From Demequina zhanjiangensis (GTDB taxonomy: Bacteria > Actinomycetota > Actinomycetes > Actinomycetales > Demequinaceae): a stretch of 64,000 nucleotides of DNA. The DNA lies in the NCBI RefSeq assembly GCF_030418315.1, contig NZ_JAUHPV010000001.1, positions 434,001 through 498,000 on the forward strand, given 5' to 3'. The notes under the pieces are model-generated. The model saw nothing but the letters and a program-made list of their open reading frames with translations, ran no database searches and had not been told where the DNA came from. Both the position numbers and the translations under genes were made by a program. This document shows positions 14,667 through 24,495 of the stretch, piece by piece (position 1 is the stretch's first letter; each line of letters begins with the position of its first letter).

Positions 14667-15640
14667 GGCGCGCACTGATCGCTGCCGCAGCCGCAGCCGC
14701 CGTGGTCATCGTGGCGGGCTGCACGCCCGAGGTGCCCGCACCGTCGACCGCCGCCTCCGTGGAGGCAGGCGCGGCCCTGCAGGATGCTCAGGCGCAGGCC
14801 GTGATCGAGGCGACGTTCGACGAGCTCGCCGCCGCTGACGCGGCGCTCGACGGGTCGATGCTGGGCGAGCGCGTGGACGGCCAGGTGAAGCGGGCCCGCA
14901 ACGCGCAGTACAAGCTCAAGAGCGCGGACAGCTCCGTGCCGCTCACCGACATCCCCGACGAGATGCAGGCGGTCTACCTGCCCGCTGAGGGCTCCTGGCC
15001 CCGGGTGATGGCCGCCGTGACCGTGGAGCCTGACGACGATCTGACGCCGGTCGTGCTCGTGTGGGTCCAGGAGGACATCGAGGACGACTACACCCTGGTC
15101 GGGTGGGCGCACATGGTGCCCGGCGCGACCCTGCCATCGATGCCTGGCGGCTCGACGGGCACGTCCACGCTCCCTCTCGACACCGACACGATCGACCCGA
15201 CTCCGCAGGCCTCCTACGAGAGCTACCTCGAGCTGCTCCGCGGCGGCTCCGGCTCGGACCTCGACGACCAGTTCGCGCCGGACACCTACCGCGAGGGCGT
15301 GTTCGCGGCGCGGAAGTCGTTCTCCGACTCGGCCGAGCAGTCCGACGGCAAGGCCGTGGACACGATCGTGCCCAAGATGAGCGACACGTTCGCGATCGGC
15401 ACCGCCGACGGCGGGGCCCTCGTGCTCGCGCCGCTCGAGGTGCGCTCGGCCATCACGGTCGAGGACGCGCAGATCATCCCGCCGGAGTCGGTCGAGCCGC
15501 TTGTGAGGGGCGAGATCGACGATCAGGCGACCTACACCTATGCCGACTTCCTGGTGCTCTACGTGCCCGGCCCCGGCGCTGACACGCTCCCGGGCGTCGT
15601 GGCAGCCGACCACACTCTCATCCTGCTCAGCGCGAGCTGA
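14663..15640 (+). CDS. Predicted lipoprotein, unknown function
   Basis: 325 residues. The N terminus is a lipoprotein signal peptide with a lipobox VAGC (Cys20), so the mature protein should be anchored on the outer face of the membrane. The body is acidic and mixed alpha/beta, with YESYLELLRGGSGSDLDD and RSAITVEDAQIIPPESVEPL, but no catalytic motif was recognised. The start codon overlaps the stop of the membrane protein upstream. A thioredoxin-like protein gene follows 20 nt later, so the three genes are probably one transcript. Confidence 0.75.
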   Translation: MRRALIAAAAAAAVVIVAGCTPEVPAPSTAASVEAGAALQDAQAQAVIEATFDELAAADAALDGSMLGERVDGQVKRARNAQYKLKSADSSVPLTDIPDEMQAVYLPAEGSWPRVMAAVTVEPDDDLTPVVLVWVQEDIEDDYTLVGWAHMVPGATLPSMPGGSTGTSTLPLDTDTIDPTPQASYESYLELLRGGSGSDLDDQFAPDTYREGVFAARKSFSDSAEQSDGKAVDTIVPKMSDTFAIGTADGGALVLAPLEVRSAITVEDAQIIPPESVEPLVRGEIDDQATYTYADFLVLYVPGPGADTLPGVVAADHTLILLSAS

Positions 15641-15660
15641 CCATCCTTGGAGGAAACCGC

Positions 15661-16590
15661 GTGACCGACACCCCCCTGCCCGACTCCGCACTGCGTGGCG
15701 CCGTGGACCTCGCGGCGCTCGCACGAGCCCGTGAGGCCGAGAAGGCCCGCACCGAGCGCGCCGCCTCGGGCGCGCCGATGGCGACGGTCGTGACTGAGGA
15801 GAACCTGCAGTCGCTCGCAGAGCAGTCGATGTCCGTGCCGATCGTCATCGTCTTCACCTCGGCAGCCGCGCCCGCGAGCGAGACGCTCGCCGCGGATGTG
15901 GAACGCCTCGCGAGTGAGATGGGCGGCTTCATGCCCGCCCGCTGCGATGTCGACGCCGAGCGCGGCATCGCCCAGGCCTTCCAGATCCAGGCGGTGCCTG
16001 CGGCGATGGCTCTCATCGGCGCGCGTCCGGCGCCGCTCTTCCAGGGGTCCGCCTCGGAGGAGCAGCTCCGTGAGGTGCTCGGGCAGGTCATGGAGGTCGC
16101 GGCGCAGGCTGGACTCGGGGGACAGGCCGCACCCGCGCCCGCGGCGGAGGGGCAGGCGCCCACTCCCGAGGAGCCGCTCCCGCCGCTGCACCAGGAGGCC
16201 TACGACGCGATCGAGCGCGGTGACATGGCGACCGCGGTCGCCGCATACGAGAAGGCTCTCCAGGAGAACCCGAAGGACGCCGACGCCCGCGCGGGCAGGG
16301 CGCAGGTCCTGCTGATCCAGCGCACCCAGGGATCCGACCCTCAGCAGGTGAGGGCAGTGGCCGCGTCCGCTCCGGATGACGTCGCCGCGCAGATCGCGGT
16401 GGCCGACATCGACGTGCTCGGTGGCCAGATCGAGGACGCGTTCGCGCGCCTGCTCGACGTGGGCAGCCGCGTCTACGGCAAGGAGCGGGACGCGGTGCGT
16501 GCCAGGCTGGTCGAGCTCTTCGACGTGGTGGGCCCGCAGGATCCCCGCGTCGCGCAGGCGCGACGGTCGCTCGCCGCGCTCCTCAACTGA
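15661..16590 (+). CDS. Thioredoxin-like/TPR protein lacking the CxxC motif (YbbN/CnoX type)
   Basis: 309 residues from GTG 15661, with TTGGAGGAAA immediately upstream. Residues 40-145 have a thioredoxin fold (VPIVIVFTSAAAPASETLAADVERLA, then CDVDAERGIAQAFQIQAVPAAMALIGA with the cis-Pro loop), but the WCxxC position reads SAAAPAS, so it cannot be a disulfide oxidoreductase. The C-terminal half contains TPR-like helices (AYDAIERGDMATAVAAYEKALQENPKDADA). This architecture is that of YbbN/CnoX co-chaperones, many of which also lack active cysteines. It is cytoplasmic and ends 60 nt before the convergent glgB gene. Confidence 0.88.
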   Translation: MTDTPLPDSALRGAVDLAALARAREAEKARTERAASGAPMATVVTEENLQSLAEQSMSVPIVIVFTSAAAPASETLAADVERLASEMGGFMPARCDVDAERGIAQAFQIQAVPAAMALIGARPAPLFQGSASEEQLREVLGQVMEVAAQAGLGGQAAPAPAAEGQAPTPEEPLPPLHQEAYDAIERGDMATAVAAYEKALQENPKDADARAGRAQVLLIQRTQGSDPQQVRAVAASAPDDVAAQIAVADIDVLGGQIEDAFARLLDVGSRVYGKERDAVRARLVELFDVVGPQDPRVAQARRSLAALLN

Positions 16591-16638
16591 CCGACCGGTT
16601 GGGAGCAGGCCGGCCGGTACGAGGCTGACCGACCGGTT
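16587..16638. repeat. 14-bp direct repeat between convergent genes
   Basis: CTGACCGACCGGTT occurs at 16587-16600 and 16625-16638, each containing the palindrome ACCGGT. The region separates convergent genes ending at 16590 and 16651. No clear terminator hairpin is visible. Confidence 0.6.
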
Positions 16639-16650
16639 CGGGCCGCCGCC

Positions 16651-18816
16651 CTACTGGCCGGGCCGCAGGATCAGCGCGCCGAGCGGCGGCACCCTGAGGT
16701 CGACAGACTGCTGCCAGCCGCGGTGCGCGGGCCCGTCAGCGTGGACCCTGCCCAGGTTGCCCACGCCCGAGCCGGCGTACGCCTCGGAGTCGGTGTTGAA
16801 GACCTCATCCCATGCGCCGGCGCGGGGAAGGCCGAGCCTGAAGCCCTCGTGCGGCACTCCCGCGAAGTTGATGACGACCGCCACGGGGGAGCCTGCATCG
16901 TCGAAGCGCAGGAACGCGATGACGTTGTGCTCGGAGTCGTCTGCGTCGATCCACTGGAAGCCCGCGGACTCGCTGTCCCGCTGCCAGAGGGCAGGGGTGG
17001 AGCGGTAGAGCGCGTTGAGGTCGCGCAGCATGCTCTGGACGCCGCGGTGGAGCGGGTCGTCAAGATGCCACCAGTCGAGCGAGCGGCCCTCGGACCACTC
17101 GGCTGCCTGGGCGAACTCGGTTCCCATGAAGATGAGCTGCTTGCCGGGATGCGTCCACTGGTAGGCCAGGAGCGCGCGCACGCCGGCGGCCTTCTGCCAG
17201 GAGTCGCCGGGCATGCGTCCGTGGATGGAGCCCTTGCCGTGCACGACCTCGTCGTGGCTGAGAGGCAGCGTGAAGTGCTCCGAGAACGCGTACATGAGCG
17301 AGAACGTGAGCGTGTGGTGGTGGTATGAGCGGTGGACGGGCTGCTCGGACACGTAGCGGAGCGTGTCGTTCATCCATCCCATGTTCCACTTGAGGCCGAA
17401 CCCGAGCCCGCCCGCGTTCGTGGGCGCGGTGACGCCGGGCCACGCGGTGGACTCCTCCGCGATCATGACGACGCCGGGGGCGGTGCGGTAGCAGGTCGCG
17501 TTGGCCTCCTGCAGGAAGGCGATCGCGTCGAGGTTCTCGCGTCCGCCGTGGATGTTGGGCCGCCATTGGCCGGGCTGACGGGAGTAGTCGAGGTAGAGCA
17601 TCGAGGCGACGGCGTCGACCCGCAGGCCGTCGGCGTGGAACTCGGTGAGCCAGTAGACGGCGTTGGCGACGAGGAAGTTGCGGACCTCGGCGCGGCCGAA
17701 GTCGAAGATGAAGGTGCCCCAGTCGGGCTGCTCGCCGCGCAGCGGGTCGGGGTGCTCGTACAGCGGGGTGCCGTCGAAGCGTCCGAGGGCCCACTCGTCC
17801 TTGGGGAAGTGCCCGGGGACCCAGTCGAGGATGACGCCGATGCCTGCCGCGTGCATCCGATCGATGAGATAGCGGAGGTCGTCGGGCGTGCCGAAGCGCG
17901 AGCTGGGGGCGTAGTAGCCGGTGACCTGGTAGCCCCACGAGCCGCCGAACGGGTGCTCCATGACGGGCATCATCTCGATGTGGGTGAAGCCGAGGTCGGT
18001 CACGTACGCGACCAGCTCGTCGGCCATGTCGCGATAGGTGAGGCCCTGCTTCCACGAGCCCAGGTGGACCTCGTAGACGCTCATGGCCGAGCGGTGGGGC
18101 TCTGCGGCCGCACGCGCGGCCATCCACGTGGAGTCGGTCCACGTGAACTCGGCCTCGGTGACGACCGAGGCGGTCTGCGGCGGCACCTCGGTGCGGCGGG
18201 CCATGGGATCGGCCTTCTGCCGCCACTGGCCGTCCTTGCCGAGGATCTCGAACTTGTACACGGTGCCGGCGCCCAGGTCGGGCACGAACAGCTCCCACAC
18301 GCCGGTGGAGCCGAGCGAGCGCATCGCGTGGCCGCGGCCCTGCCAATGGTTGAAGTCGCCCACCACGCGGACGGCGCGGGCGTTCGGGGCCCACACGGTG
18401 AACGACGTGCCGGCGACGTCGCCGAGGACGGACGGGAAGCGTCGGATGTTCGCGCCGAGCACCGACCACAGCCGCTCGTGGCGGCCCTCGCGGATGAGGT
18501 GGAGGTCGAGCTCGCCGATGGTCGGCAGGAAGCGGTACGGGTCGTCCTGACGGACGGGATCGCCGTCGTAGGCGACATGCAGGCGATAGTCCGGGGCCTC
18601 GGTGCCGGGGATCGTCGCGACCCACACGCCGTCGGACTCGTGGGAGGCCTCCCACCTGCCGTCGAGCGTCTCGATCTCGACTGAGGACGCGAAGGGCCTC
18701 AGCGTGCGGATGGTGACACCTGACTCGGACACGTGCGGTCCGAGGAGCGCGTGGGGATCGTGATGACGTCCCTGCGCGATGTCTGCCAGCAGTGCGGGGT
18801 CATGACCCTGAGGCAT
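16651..18816 (-). CDS. glgB: 1,4-alpha-glucan branching enzyme
   Basis: 721 residues, typical GlgB length. A CBM48 domain (residues about 120-210, [21 protein letters not shown]) precedes a GH13 barrel. The catalytic regions are visible: [13 protein letters not shown] (I), [12 protein letters not shown] with the nucleophile Asp (II), [12 protein letters not shown] with the acid/base Glu (III) and [14 protein letters not shown] (IV). An all-beta C-terminal domain closes the protein. The enzyme introduces alpha-1,6 branches into linear alpha-glucan. It lies 147 bp downstream of glgE on the same strand, matching the GlgE pathway, in which GlgB branches the polymer made by GlgE. Confidence 0.97.
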   Translation of the reverse strand: MPQGHDPALLADIAQGRHHDPHALLGPHVSESGVTIRTLRPFASSVEIETLDGRWEASHESDGVWVATIPGTEAPDYRLHVAYDGDPVRQDDPYRFLPTIGELDLHLIREGRHERLWSVLGANIRRFPSVLGDVAGTSFTVWAPNARAVRVVGDFNHWQGRGHAMRSLGSTGVWELFVPDLGAGTVYKFEILGKDGQWRQKADPMARRTEVPPQTASVVTEAEFTWTDSTWMAARAAAEPHRSAMSVYEVHLGSWKQGLTYRDMADELVAYVTDLGFTHIEMMPVMEHPFGGSWGYQVTGYYAPSSRFGTPDDLRYLIDRMHAAGIGVILDWVPGHFPKDEWALGRFDGTPLYEHPDPLRGEQPDWGTFIFDFGRAEVRNFLVANAVYWLTEFHADGLRVDAVASMLYLDYSRQPGQWRPNIHGGRENLDAIAFLQEANATCYRTAPGVVMIAEESTAWPGVTAPTNAGGLGFGLKWNMGWMNDTLRYVSEQPVHRSYHHHTLTFSLMYAFSEHFTLPLSHDEVVHGKGSIHGRMPGDSWQKAAGVRALLAYQWTHPGKQLIFMGTEFAQAAEWSEGRSLDWWHLDDPLHRGVQSMLRDLNALYRSTPALWQRDSESAGFQWIDADDSEHNVIAFLRFDDAGSPVAVVINFAGVPHEGFRLGLPRAGAWDEVFNTDSEAYAGSGVGNLGRVHADGPAHRGWQQSVDLRVPPLGALILRPGQ

Positions 18817-18963
18817 CCCGCGCCTCCCTTCCGTTGGCGAGGCGCAGAGGCCGCGCCTGATGGCGAGCGCCGCCGCCGTTGGTGGTCCCGTGGTCCTGAG
18901 CGTAGGGCATGTCGCCGTCCGCCGGACCGGGTCGGTGCGGCGCGTCGACGGTGGCGCGGAGTG

Positions 18964-20964
18964 TCATCTGCGCACCGCCGCGACGTGCGCCATGGAGCTC
19001 GCCGGGTCGAGTCTGACGTAGAAGTCGCGACCCCACGTGTAGGTCGCCCCGGTGAGGGCGTCGTCGACCATGAGCCGCGCGTCGGCGTCCATTCCGAGCG
19101 ACTCCATGTCGAGCGACACGACGCCGTCCTGGACGTGATGAGGGTCGAACGAGACGACGACGATCACGGTGTCGGCCTCGCCGGTCGGCGACTCGGCGGC
19201 GCTGAGGTGCCTGGTGAAGCACAGGATCTTGTCGTTCGAGGTCTTGTGGACCGTCAGGCCGCGGAGCCTGCGCAGGGCAGGATGGGCGGCTCGCGTGCGG
19301 TTGAGGGTGGTGAGCAGCGACGCGATGCCGAGGTCGTCGGCCCGGCTCCAGTCGCGCGGCTTGTACTCGTACTTCTCGTTGTCGATCTGCTCCTCGACGC
19401 CGGGCCGGGGCACGTTCTCCACGAACTCGTATCCCGTGTAGATGCCGTACGACGGCGATCCGGTGGCGGCGAGCACGGCGCGGGCGCGGTACTGCGGGGC
19501 GCCCCCGTGCTGCATGTCGGGCGTGAGGATGTCGTGCGTGGTGGGCCAGAAGTTGGGTCGCATGTAGTACGAGGCGTCGCCCGAGACCTCCTCGAGGTAC
19601 TCGCCCATCTCCTCGGCGGTGGGCCGCCACGTGAAGTACGTGTAGCTCTGGTGGAAGCCGACCTTGGCGAGCGTGTGCATCATGGGCGGCCGGGTGAACG
19701 CCTCGGAGAGGAACACGACCTCGGGGTGGCGCTCGGCGAAGTCCGCCATGAGCCATTCCCAGAACTCGAGCGGCTTCGTGTGAGGGTTGTCGACGCGGAA
19801 CAGGGTCACGCCCGCGTCGACCCACACGTCGAGCACGTCGCGGATGGCCTCGCGGAGCCCGATCGGGTCGTTGTCGAAGAAGAGCGGGTGGATGTCCTCG
19901 TACTTCTTGGGCGGGTTCTCCGCGTAGGCGATCGTGCCGTCGGCGCGCACCTTGAACCACTCGGGGTGCTCCTTCACCCATGGGTGGTCGGGGGAGCACT
20001 GGAGCGCGATGTCGAGCGCGACCTCGACGCCCAGCTCGTGCGCGCGCTTCACGAAGTTCCTGAACTGGCGCATGGTGCCCAGGTCGGGGTGGATGGCGTC
20101 ATGCCCGCCCGCCTCGGAGCCGATCGCGTAGGGGCTGCCGGGATCGCCGGGCTCCGCCGTCAGCGAGTTGTTGCGGCCCTTGCGATGCGTCGCCCCGATG
20201 GGGTGGATGGGCGTGAGGTACACGACGTCGAAACCCATGTCAGCGATCGCGGGGAGGCGCTTGGAGGCGGTGAGGAAGGTGCCCGACGTCCACTCGCCCG
20301 TGCGCTTGTTCTGCTTGGCGCCCTCGGAGCGCGGGAAGATCTCGTACCAGGCGCTCACGAGCGCGCGCTCACGCTGGACGACGAGCGGGTACTCCGGCGA
20401 GCTGGTGACTCCCTCGCGCACGGGGTGCGCGCGCATGACCGCCACGACGTCGTCGGTGAGGGCCGCGTCGAGCGCCTCGGCGGGGGACAGGTCTCCTCCT
20501 GGCTTCAGCGACTCGCGCGCGGCGACGAGCACGGCGCGCTGTCGGCTCGTGAGCGCCTTGTCCTCGAGGGCGCGCTCGAGGATCGAGACGCCGTCGCCGA
20601 GCGTGATCTCCACGTCCACACCGGCAGGGATCTTCTTGGAGGCGGTGTGCATCCAGGTGCCGAAGGGATCCGCCCAGCCTTCGATCCGGAAGCTGTAGCG
20701 GCCCTCGGCGCGAGGGACCAGGAGCGCCTCGAAGATGGCGAGACCGTGGTTCACCTCGTCCATGGGGAGCCGCAGCGTGCGCCCGTTCGGCTGGGTGACG
20801 ACGGCCGTGGCCGCCACAGCGTCGTGTCCTTCGATGAACACGGTGGCGCTGAGAGGCAGCGCCTCGCCGACCACCGCCTTCACGGGCCAGCGGCCCTGCT
20901 CCAACGTCGGCTGGACGTCGATCACGGGGATGCGTCCGATGGGCTTCTCACCTGGAAGGGCCAT
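18964..20964 (-). CDS. glgE: Alpha-1,4-glucan:maltose-1-phosphate maltosyltransferase
   Basis: 666 residues, as expected for GlgE (GH13_3). It extends alpha-1,4-glucan using maltose 1-phosphate. Diagnostic segments are IGRIPVIDVQPTLEQGRWPVK at the N terminus, VALDIALQCSPDHPWVKEHPEWF, FRVDNPHTKPLEFWEW with the nucleophile Asp, and VVFLSEAFTRPPMM with the acid/base Glu. The partner genes treS and pep2, which make the donor and often precede glgE, are absent from this window. TAGGTT (20971-20976) lies 6 nt upstream of the ATG and no ribosome site is seen, so the transcript is probably leaderless. glgB follows. Confidence 0.96.
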   Translation of the reverse strand: MALPGEKPIGRIPVIDVQPTLEQGRWPVKAVVGEALPLSATVFIEGHDAVAATAVVTQPNGRTLRLPMDEVNHGLAIFEALLVPRAEGRYSFRIEGWADPFGTWMHTASKKIPAGVDVEITLGDGVSILERALEDKALTSRQRAVLVAARESLKPGGDLSPAEALDAALTDDVVAVMRAHPVREGVTSSPEYPLVVQRERALVSAWYEIFPRSEGAKQNKRTGEWTSGTFLTASKRLPAIADMGFDVVYLTPIHPIGATHRKGRNNSLTAEPGDPGSPYAIGSEAGGHDAIHPDLGTMRQFRNFVKRAHELGVEVALDIALQCSPDHPWVKEHPEWFKVRADGTIAYAENPPKKYEDIHPLFFDNDPIGLREAIRDVLDVWVDAGVTLFRVDNPHTKPLEFWEWLMADFAERHPEVVFLSEAFTRPPMMHTLAKVGFHQSYTYFTWRPTAEEMGEYLEEVSGDASYYMRPNFWPTTHDILTPDMQHGGAPQYRARAVLAATGSPSYGIYTGYEFVENVPRPGVEEQIDNEKYEYKPRDWSRADDLGIASLLTTLNRTRAAHPALRRLRGLTVHKTSNDKILCFTRHLSAAESPTGEADTVIVVVSFDPHHVQDGVVSLDMESLGMDADARLMVDDALTGATYTWGRDFYVRLDPASSMAHVAAVRR

Positions 20965-21094
20965 GCTCCGAACCTACCGCGTCACGGCGTCGGAGAGAAC
21001 CGCTCGGACCAGTCCGAGGGTGTGGGCGCGTGCAGGCGGCAACTGCGTGCACAGGCTTGCACGGCGAGCGAGGGCGCGTGCGCGCCCGGCGCGG

Positions 21095-22111
21095 TCAGGC
21101 GCTTGCGCGCACCACCAGGTCGGCAGGCAGCGTGATGGACTTGCGCAGGCCGCCGCCGACCACCTGCTGGAGCAGGGTGACCATCTCCTCGCTGATCTGA
21201 TCCCACGGCTGTCGCATGGTCGTGAGCGGAGGATCGAGGCGTTCGGCGAGCCCGGAGTCGTCGAATCCTGCGACCGCCACATCCTGAGGGACGCGCAGCC
21301 CTGCGCGGCGGAGCGCGGTGAGGGCGCCGGAGGCCATGAGGTCGGAGGCGGCGAAGACCGCGTCGATGTCGGACGAGCGCGCGAGGATCCGCTCCATCGC
21401 GCTCTCGCCGGACTCCTCGGTGTAGTCGCCGTGCTCGACGAGCTCGGGGTCGAAGTCGTCGCCGAGCGCCTCGCGGAAGCCCTCGAGCCTGTAGCGGCCG
21501 CCGGGGGTGTCGCGGGGTCCCGCGATCATGGCGATCCTCGAGTGCCCCTTGGTGCGCAGGTAGCGGGCCATGGTGCGGGCGGAGCCCGCCTCGTCGACGG
21601 ACACGTGGGGGACCTCGCCGCGGTGGCCCAGGGGGATGCCGCAGGCCACGGTGGGGATGCCCGCGCCGATCAGGATCTCGAGCAGGGGATCCGCCTCGTG
21701 GGACGAGATGAGCAGGACCCCGTCCACGTGTCCGGCGCGCACGTACTCCGCGACGTTGGCACGCTCGGCCTCGGTGCCGGCGACGAGCAGCACGAGCGTG
21801 GCGCCCCGTGCGGCCGCGGCCTCAGCGGCGCCGCGGAGCAGGATCGAGAAGGTCGGATCGGCGAACAGCAGGTGCTGGGGCTCGGTCAGCAGGAACGCGA
21901 TCGAGTTCGCGCGCCCGGTGGCGAGCGCCTGGGCGTGCCGGTTGACGGTGTAGCCGGTGGTCGCGATCGCGCGTTCGACGGCGTCGCGCGCCTCAGGGGA
22001 GACCCACTTCCCGCCGTTGATGACCCGGCTCGCGGTGCCATGCGAGACCCCCGCGACGTTCGCGACGTCGCGGATGGTCGGCTTTCGCCCGGCGCTGGGT
22101 GTGGTGGCCAC
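21095..22111 (-). CDS. LacI-family regulator of the galactan locus
   Basis: 338 residues from GTG 22111. The helix-turn-helix is PTIRDVANVAGVSHGTASRVING (residues about 10-32), followed by a hinge and a periplasmic-binding-protein-like ligand domain ending VVRASA. GTG 22111 was preferred over an upstream ATG (22135) because TAGGGT at 22119-22124 lies 7 nt before it, the leaderless arrangement. It is divergent from the GH42/ABC/GH53 operon, and the 18-bp palindrome at 22234-22251 is its likely operator. The inducer is probably a galacto-oligosaccharide or galactose; this is inferred from context. Confidence 0.9.
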   Translation of the reverse strand: MATTPSAGRKPTIRDVANVAGVSHGTASRVINGGKWVSPEARDAVERAIATTGYTVNRHAQALATGRANSIAFLLTEPQHLLFADPTFSILLRGAAEAAAARGATLVLLVAGTEAERANVAEYVRAGHVDGVLLISSHEADPLLEILIGAGIPTVACGIPLGHRGEVPHVSVDEAGSARTMARYLRTKGHSRIAMIAGPRDTPGGRYRLEGFREALGDDFDPELVEHGDYTEESGESAMERILARSSDIDAVFAASDLMASGALTALRRAGLRVPQDVAVAGFDDSGLAERLDPPLTTMRQPWDQISEEMVTLLQQVVGGGLRKSITLPADLVVRASA

Positions 22112-22233
22112 GGCCCACACCCTAGCGGCAGTCACAGGCCTTTGCGAGCCCGCGACCGTTCAGCACCTGAGAACGGTCACAGTTCTGTAACGCGAACGAT
22201 CTGAAGTTGCGTGAGTCAGTTTCTGCGAGTAAC

Positions 22234-22251
22234 ACTGTGACCGGTCACAGT
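22234..22251. promoter_or_regulatory. 18-bp palindromic operator of the galactan operon
   Basis: ACTGTGACCGGTCACAGT is a perfect palindrome with a central CG, in the divergent promoter region between the LacI gene and GH42. A second half-site GGTCACAGT lies at 22175-22183, about 60 bp away, so a tetramer could bridge both sites and repress both directions. Confidence 0.75.
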
Positions 22252-22310
22252 CGTCCCGGCTGTGAGAATGATCGGTGGCGTGGCCACCATAGACGACCCG
22301 ATGGAGTGTC

Positions 22311-24341
22311 ATGACCGCCCCGAGCAGCTGGCCGCGCGTGGAAGGAATCGCGTACGGCGGCGACTACAACCCCGAGCAGTGGCCCCGTGAGGTCTGGCTC
22401 GAGGATGTGCGCCTCATGCGCGAGGCCGGCGTCACCCTCGTGAGCGTCGGGATCTTCTCCTGGGCCATGCTCGAGCCCCGCGAGGGCGAGTACGACTTCT
22501 CGTGGCTCGACGACATCATCGGCCTCCTCCACGAGAACGGCATCTCCGTCGACCTCGGCACCCCGAGCGTCTCGCCGCCCGCCTGGTTCTTCCACCAGTA
22601 CCCCGACGCCCGCGTCACCGACGCACGCGGCACGGTCATGGGCTTCGGCTCGCGAGGCATGGCCTCCCACGCGTCGCCCGAGTACCGCGAGGCGATCGCC
22701 CGCATGGCAGGCGTCCTCGCAGAGCGCTACGGCGACCACCCCGCCGTCGTCATGTGGCACATCCACAACGAGTACGGCGTCCCCGTGGGCGAGGACTTCG
22801 GGCCGCGCGCCGTCACCGCCTGGCAGCAGTGGCTCAAGGAGCGCTACAGCACCCTCGACGGTCTCAACGCCGCATGGGGCACCGCCTTCTGGGGTCAGCG
22901 CTACGGCGAGTGGGAGCACGTCGTCGCCCCCGCCGCCACGCCCACGGTCGCGAACCCCGCGATGAAGCTCGACTGGGCGCGCTTCACCGACGACCAGCTC
23001 CGCGCCTGCTTCACGATCGAGCGCGACGCGATCCGTGCCCACGCCGCGCAGCCCATCACCACGAACTTCATGGCGCACCAGTCCTGGAACGTGGACCTGT
23101 GGAAGTGGGCCGAGCTCGTCGACGTCGTCTCCGACGACCACTACCTGTGGTCGCCGGACCCCGACGCGCACGTGCTGCTCTCGCTCGCCGCCGACCTCAC
23201 CCGCTCCGTCGCCGGCGGCAAGCCGTGGATCCTCATGGAGCACTCCACGTCCGCCGTCAACTGGCAGGGCCGCAACATCGCGAAGCGCGCCGGCGAGATG
23301 CGCCGCAACTCGCTCACCCACCTGGGACGCGGCGCCGACGCGATCCTCTTCTTCCAGTGGAGGGCCTCCCGCTCGGGGGCCGAGAAGTTCCACTCGGCGA
23401 TGCTTCCCCACGCAGGCACCGACACGCGCCTGTGGCGCGAGGTCGTCGGTCTCGGCTCCGACCTCGCCCGCCTGGGCGACGTCAAGGGCTCGCAGGTCGA
23501 GGCCGAGGTCGCCGTCCTGTACGACTGGGAGTCGCTGTGGGCGCACGAGCTCGAGTGGCGACCCTCCGACGACCTGCAGTTCCGTGAGCGCATGCGCGCC
23601 CACTACGAGCGGCTGTGGCGCGACAACGTCACCGTCGACTTCGTCCACCCGTCGCGCCACGACCTGTCGCGCTACAAGCTGGTCGTCGCCCCGTCGTCCT
23701 ATCTGATGACCGCCGAGTCCGCAGCCGCGCTCACCGAGTACGTCGCCCAGGGCGGCACCCTGCTCGTGGACGCCTTCGCCGCAGCGGTCGACGAGCACGA
23801 CGCGGTCCACCCGGGCGGCTTCATGGCGCCCCTCAAGGACGCGCTCGGCGTCACCTGCGACGAGTACCTGCCGCTGCGCGAAGGAGACTCCGCGCAGATC
23901 GTGATGGACGACGGCACGGCGCTCGACTTCGACGTGTGGGCCGAGGACCTTCACCTCCACGGCGCCGAGGCGATCGCCACCTACCGCGGCGGCCCCGCGG
24001 ACGGCGCACCCGCCGTCACCCGGCACGCGCACGGGGAGGGCCACGGCTGGTACCTCAGCACCAGGCTGAGCACCGATGCGCTCGCCGACATCTACGCACG
24101 CGTCTACGCCGACGCGTGGATCACGCCCGCCGGGTACCCCGAGGGCGTCGAGGTCATCGCCAGGAGCGGTGACGACGAGGACTTCGTGGTGGTGGTCAAC
24201 CACCTCGACGAGGACGTCCGTCTGCCCCTGCGCGGAACGGACATGCTCACGGATCACGCATCCGCGGGCGACCTGACGGTCACGGCGGGCGGCGCAGCCG
24301 TCCTCCGCACCCCCGTCATGGAGCCAGGAGGTGATGCCTGA
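22311..24341 (+). CDS. GH42 beta-galactosidase
   Basis: 676 residues without a signal peptide, so intracellular. The GH42 signature GIAYGGDYNPEQWP opens the barrel. Glu154 in HIHNEYG is the expected acid/base and Glu310 in WILMEHST the nucleophile. A GATase-like trimerisation domain (about 395-600, VVAPSSYLMTAES) and a small beta domain follow. The enzyme cleaves beta-galactosidic bonds of imported galacto-oligosaccharides. It is the first gene downstream of the palindromic operator and is followed by the transporter genes and GH53 galactanase, a combination typical of beta-1,4-galactan use. Confidence 0.95.
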   Translation: MTAPSSWPRVEGIAYGGDYNPEQWPREVWLEDVRLMREAGVTLVSVGIFSWAMLEPREGEYDFSWLDDIIGLLHENGISVDLGTPSVSPPAWFFHQYPDARVTDARGTVMGFGSRGMASHASPEYREAIARMAGVLAERYGDHPAVVMWHIHNEYGVPVGEDFGPRAVTAWQQWLKERYSTLDGLNAAWGTAFWGQRYGEWEHVVAPAATPTVANPAMKLDWARFTDDQLRACFTIERDAIRAHAAQPITTNFMAHQSWNVDLWKWAELVDVVSDDHYLWSPDPDAHVLLSLAADLTRSVAGGKPWILMEHSTSAVNWQGRNIAKRAGEMRRNSLTHLGRGADAILFFQWRASRSGAEKFHSAMLPHAGTDTRLWREVVGLGSDLARLGDVKGSQVEAEVAVLYDWESLWAHELEWRPSDDLQFRERMRAHYERLWRDNVTVDFVHPSRHDLSRYKLVVAPSSYLMTAESAAALTEYVAQGGTLLVDAFAAAVDEHDAVHPGGFMAPLKDALGVTCDEYLPLREGDSAQIVMDDGTALDFDVWAEDLHLHGAEAIATYRGGPADGAPAVTRHAHGEGHGWYLSTRLSTDALADIYARVYADAWITPAGYPEGVEVIARSGDDEDFVVVVNHLDEDVRLPLRGTDMLTDHASAGDLTVTAGGAAVLRTPVMEPGGDA

Positions 24342-24403
24342 TCGCATCCCGCCTGGGAAGGGGAGAAGGGACGCTCCGGATCCCCTCCGACCCATCGAAG
24401 CAG

Positions 24404-24421
24404 CCGGGCCGCTCGGCCCGG
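24404..24421 (+). terminator. Hairpin upstream of the solute-binding-protein gene
   Basis: CCGGGCCG-ct-CGGCCCGG is a perfect 8-bp stem in the 154-nt gap between GH42 and the lipoprotein gene. It may be a weak terminator or a 5' stabiliser of a processed transcript. Confidence 0.4.
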
Positions 24422-24495
24422 TCAGGAACCGCCCATCGCAACGACGCGATCTCACCAGAGGCGCGCAATGGGGCACCACTCTGGAAGGAAAAGTA

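Noticed and set aside
17332..18684. Plus-strand ORF opposite glgB
   Set aside because: Shadow frame; glgB contains all four GH13 regions.
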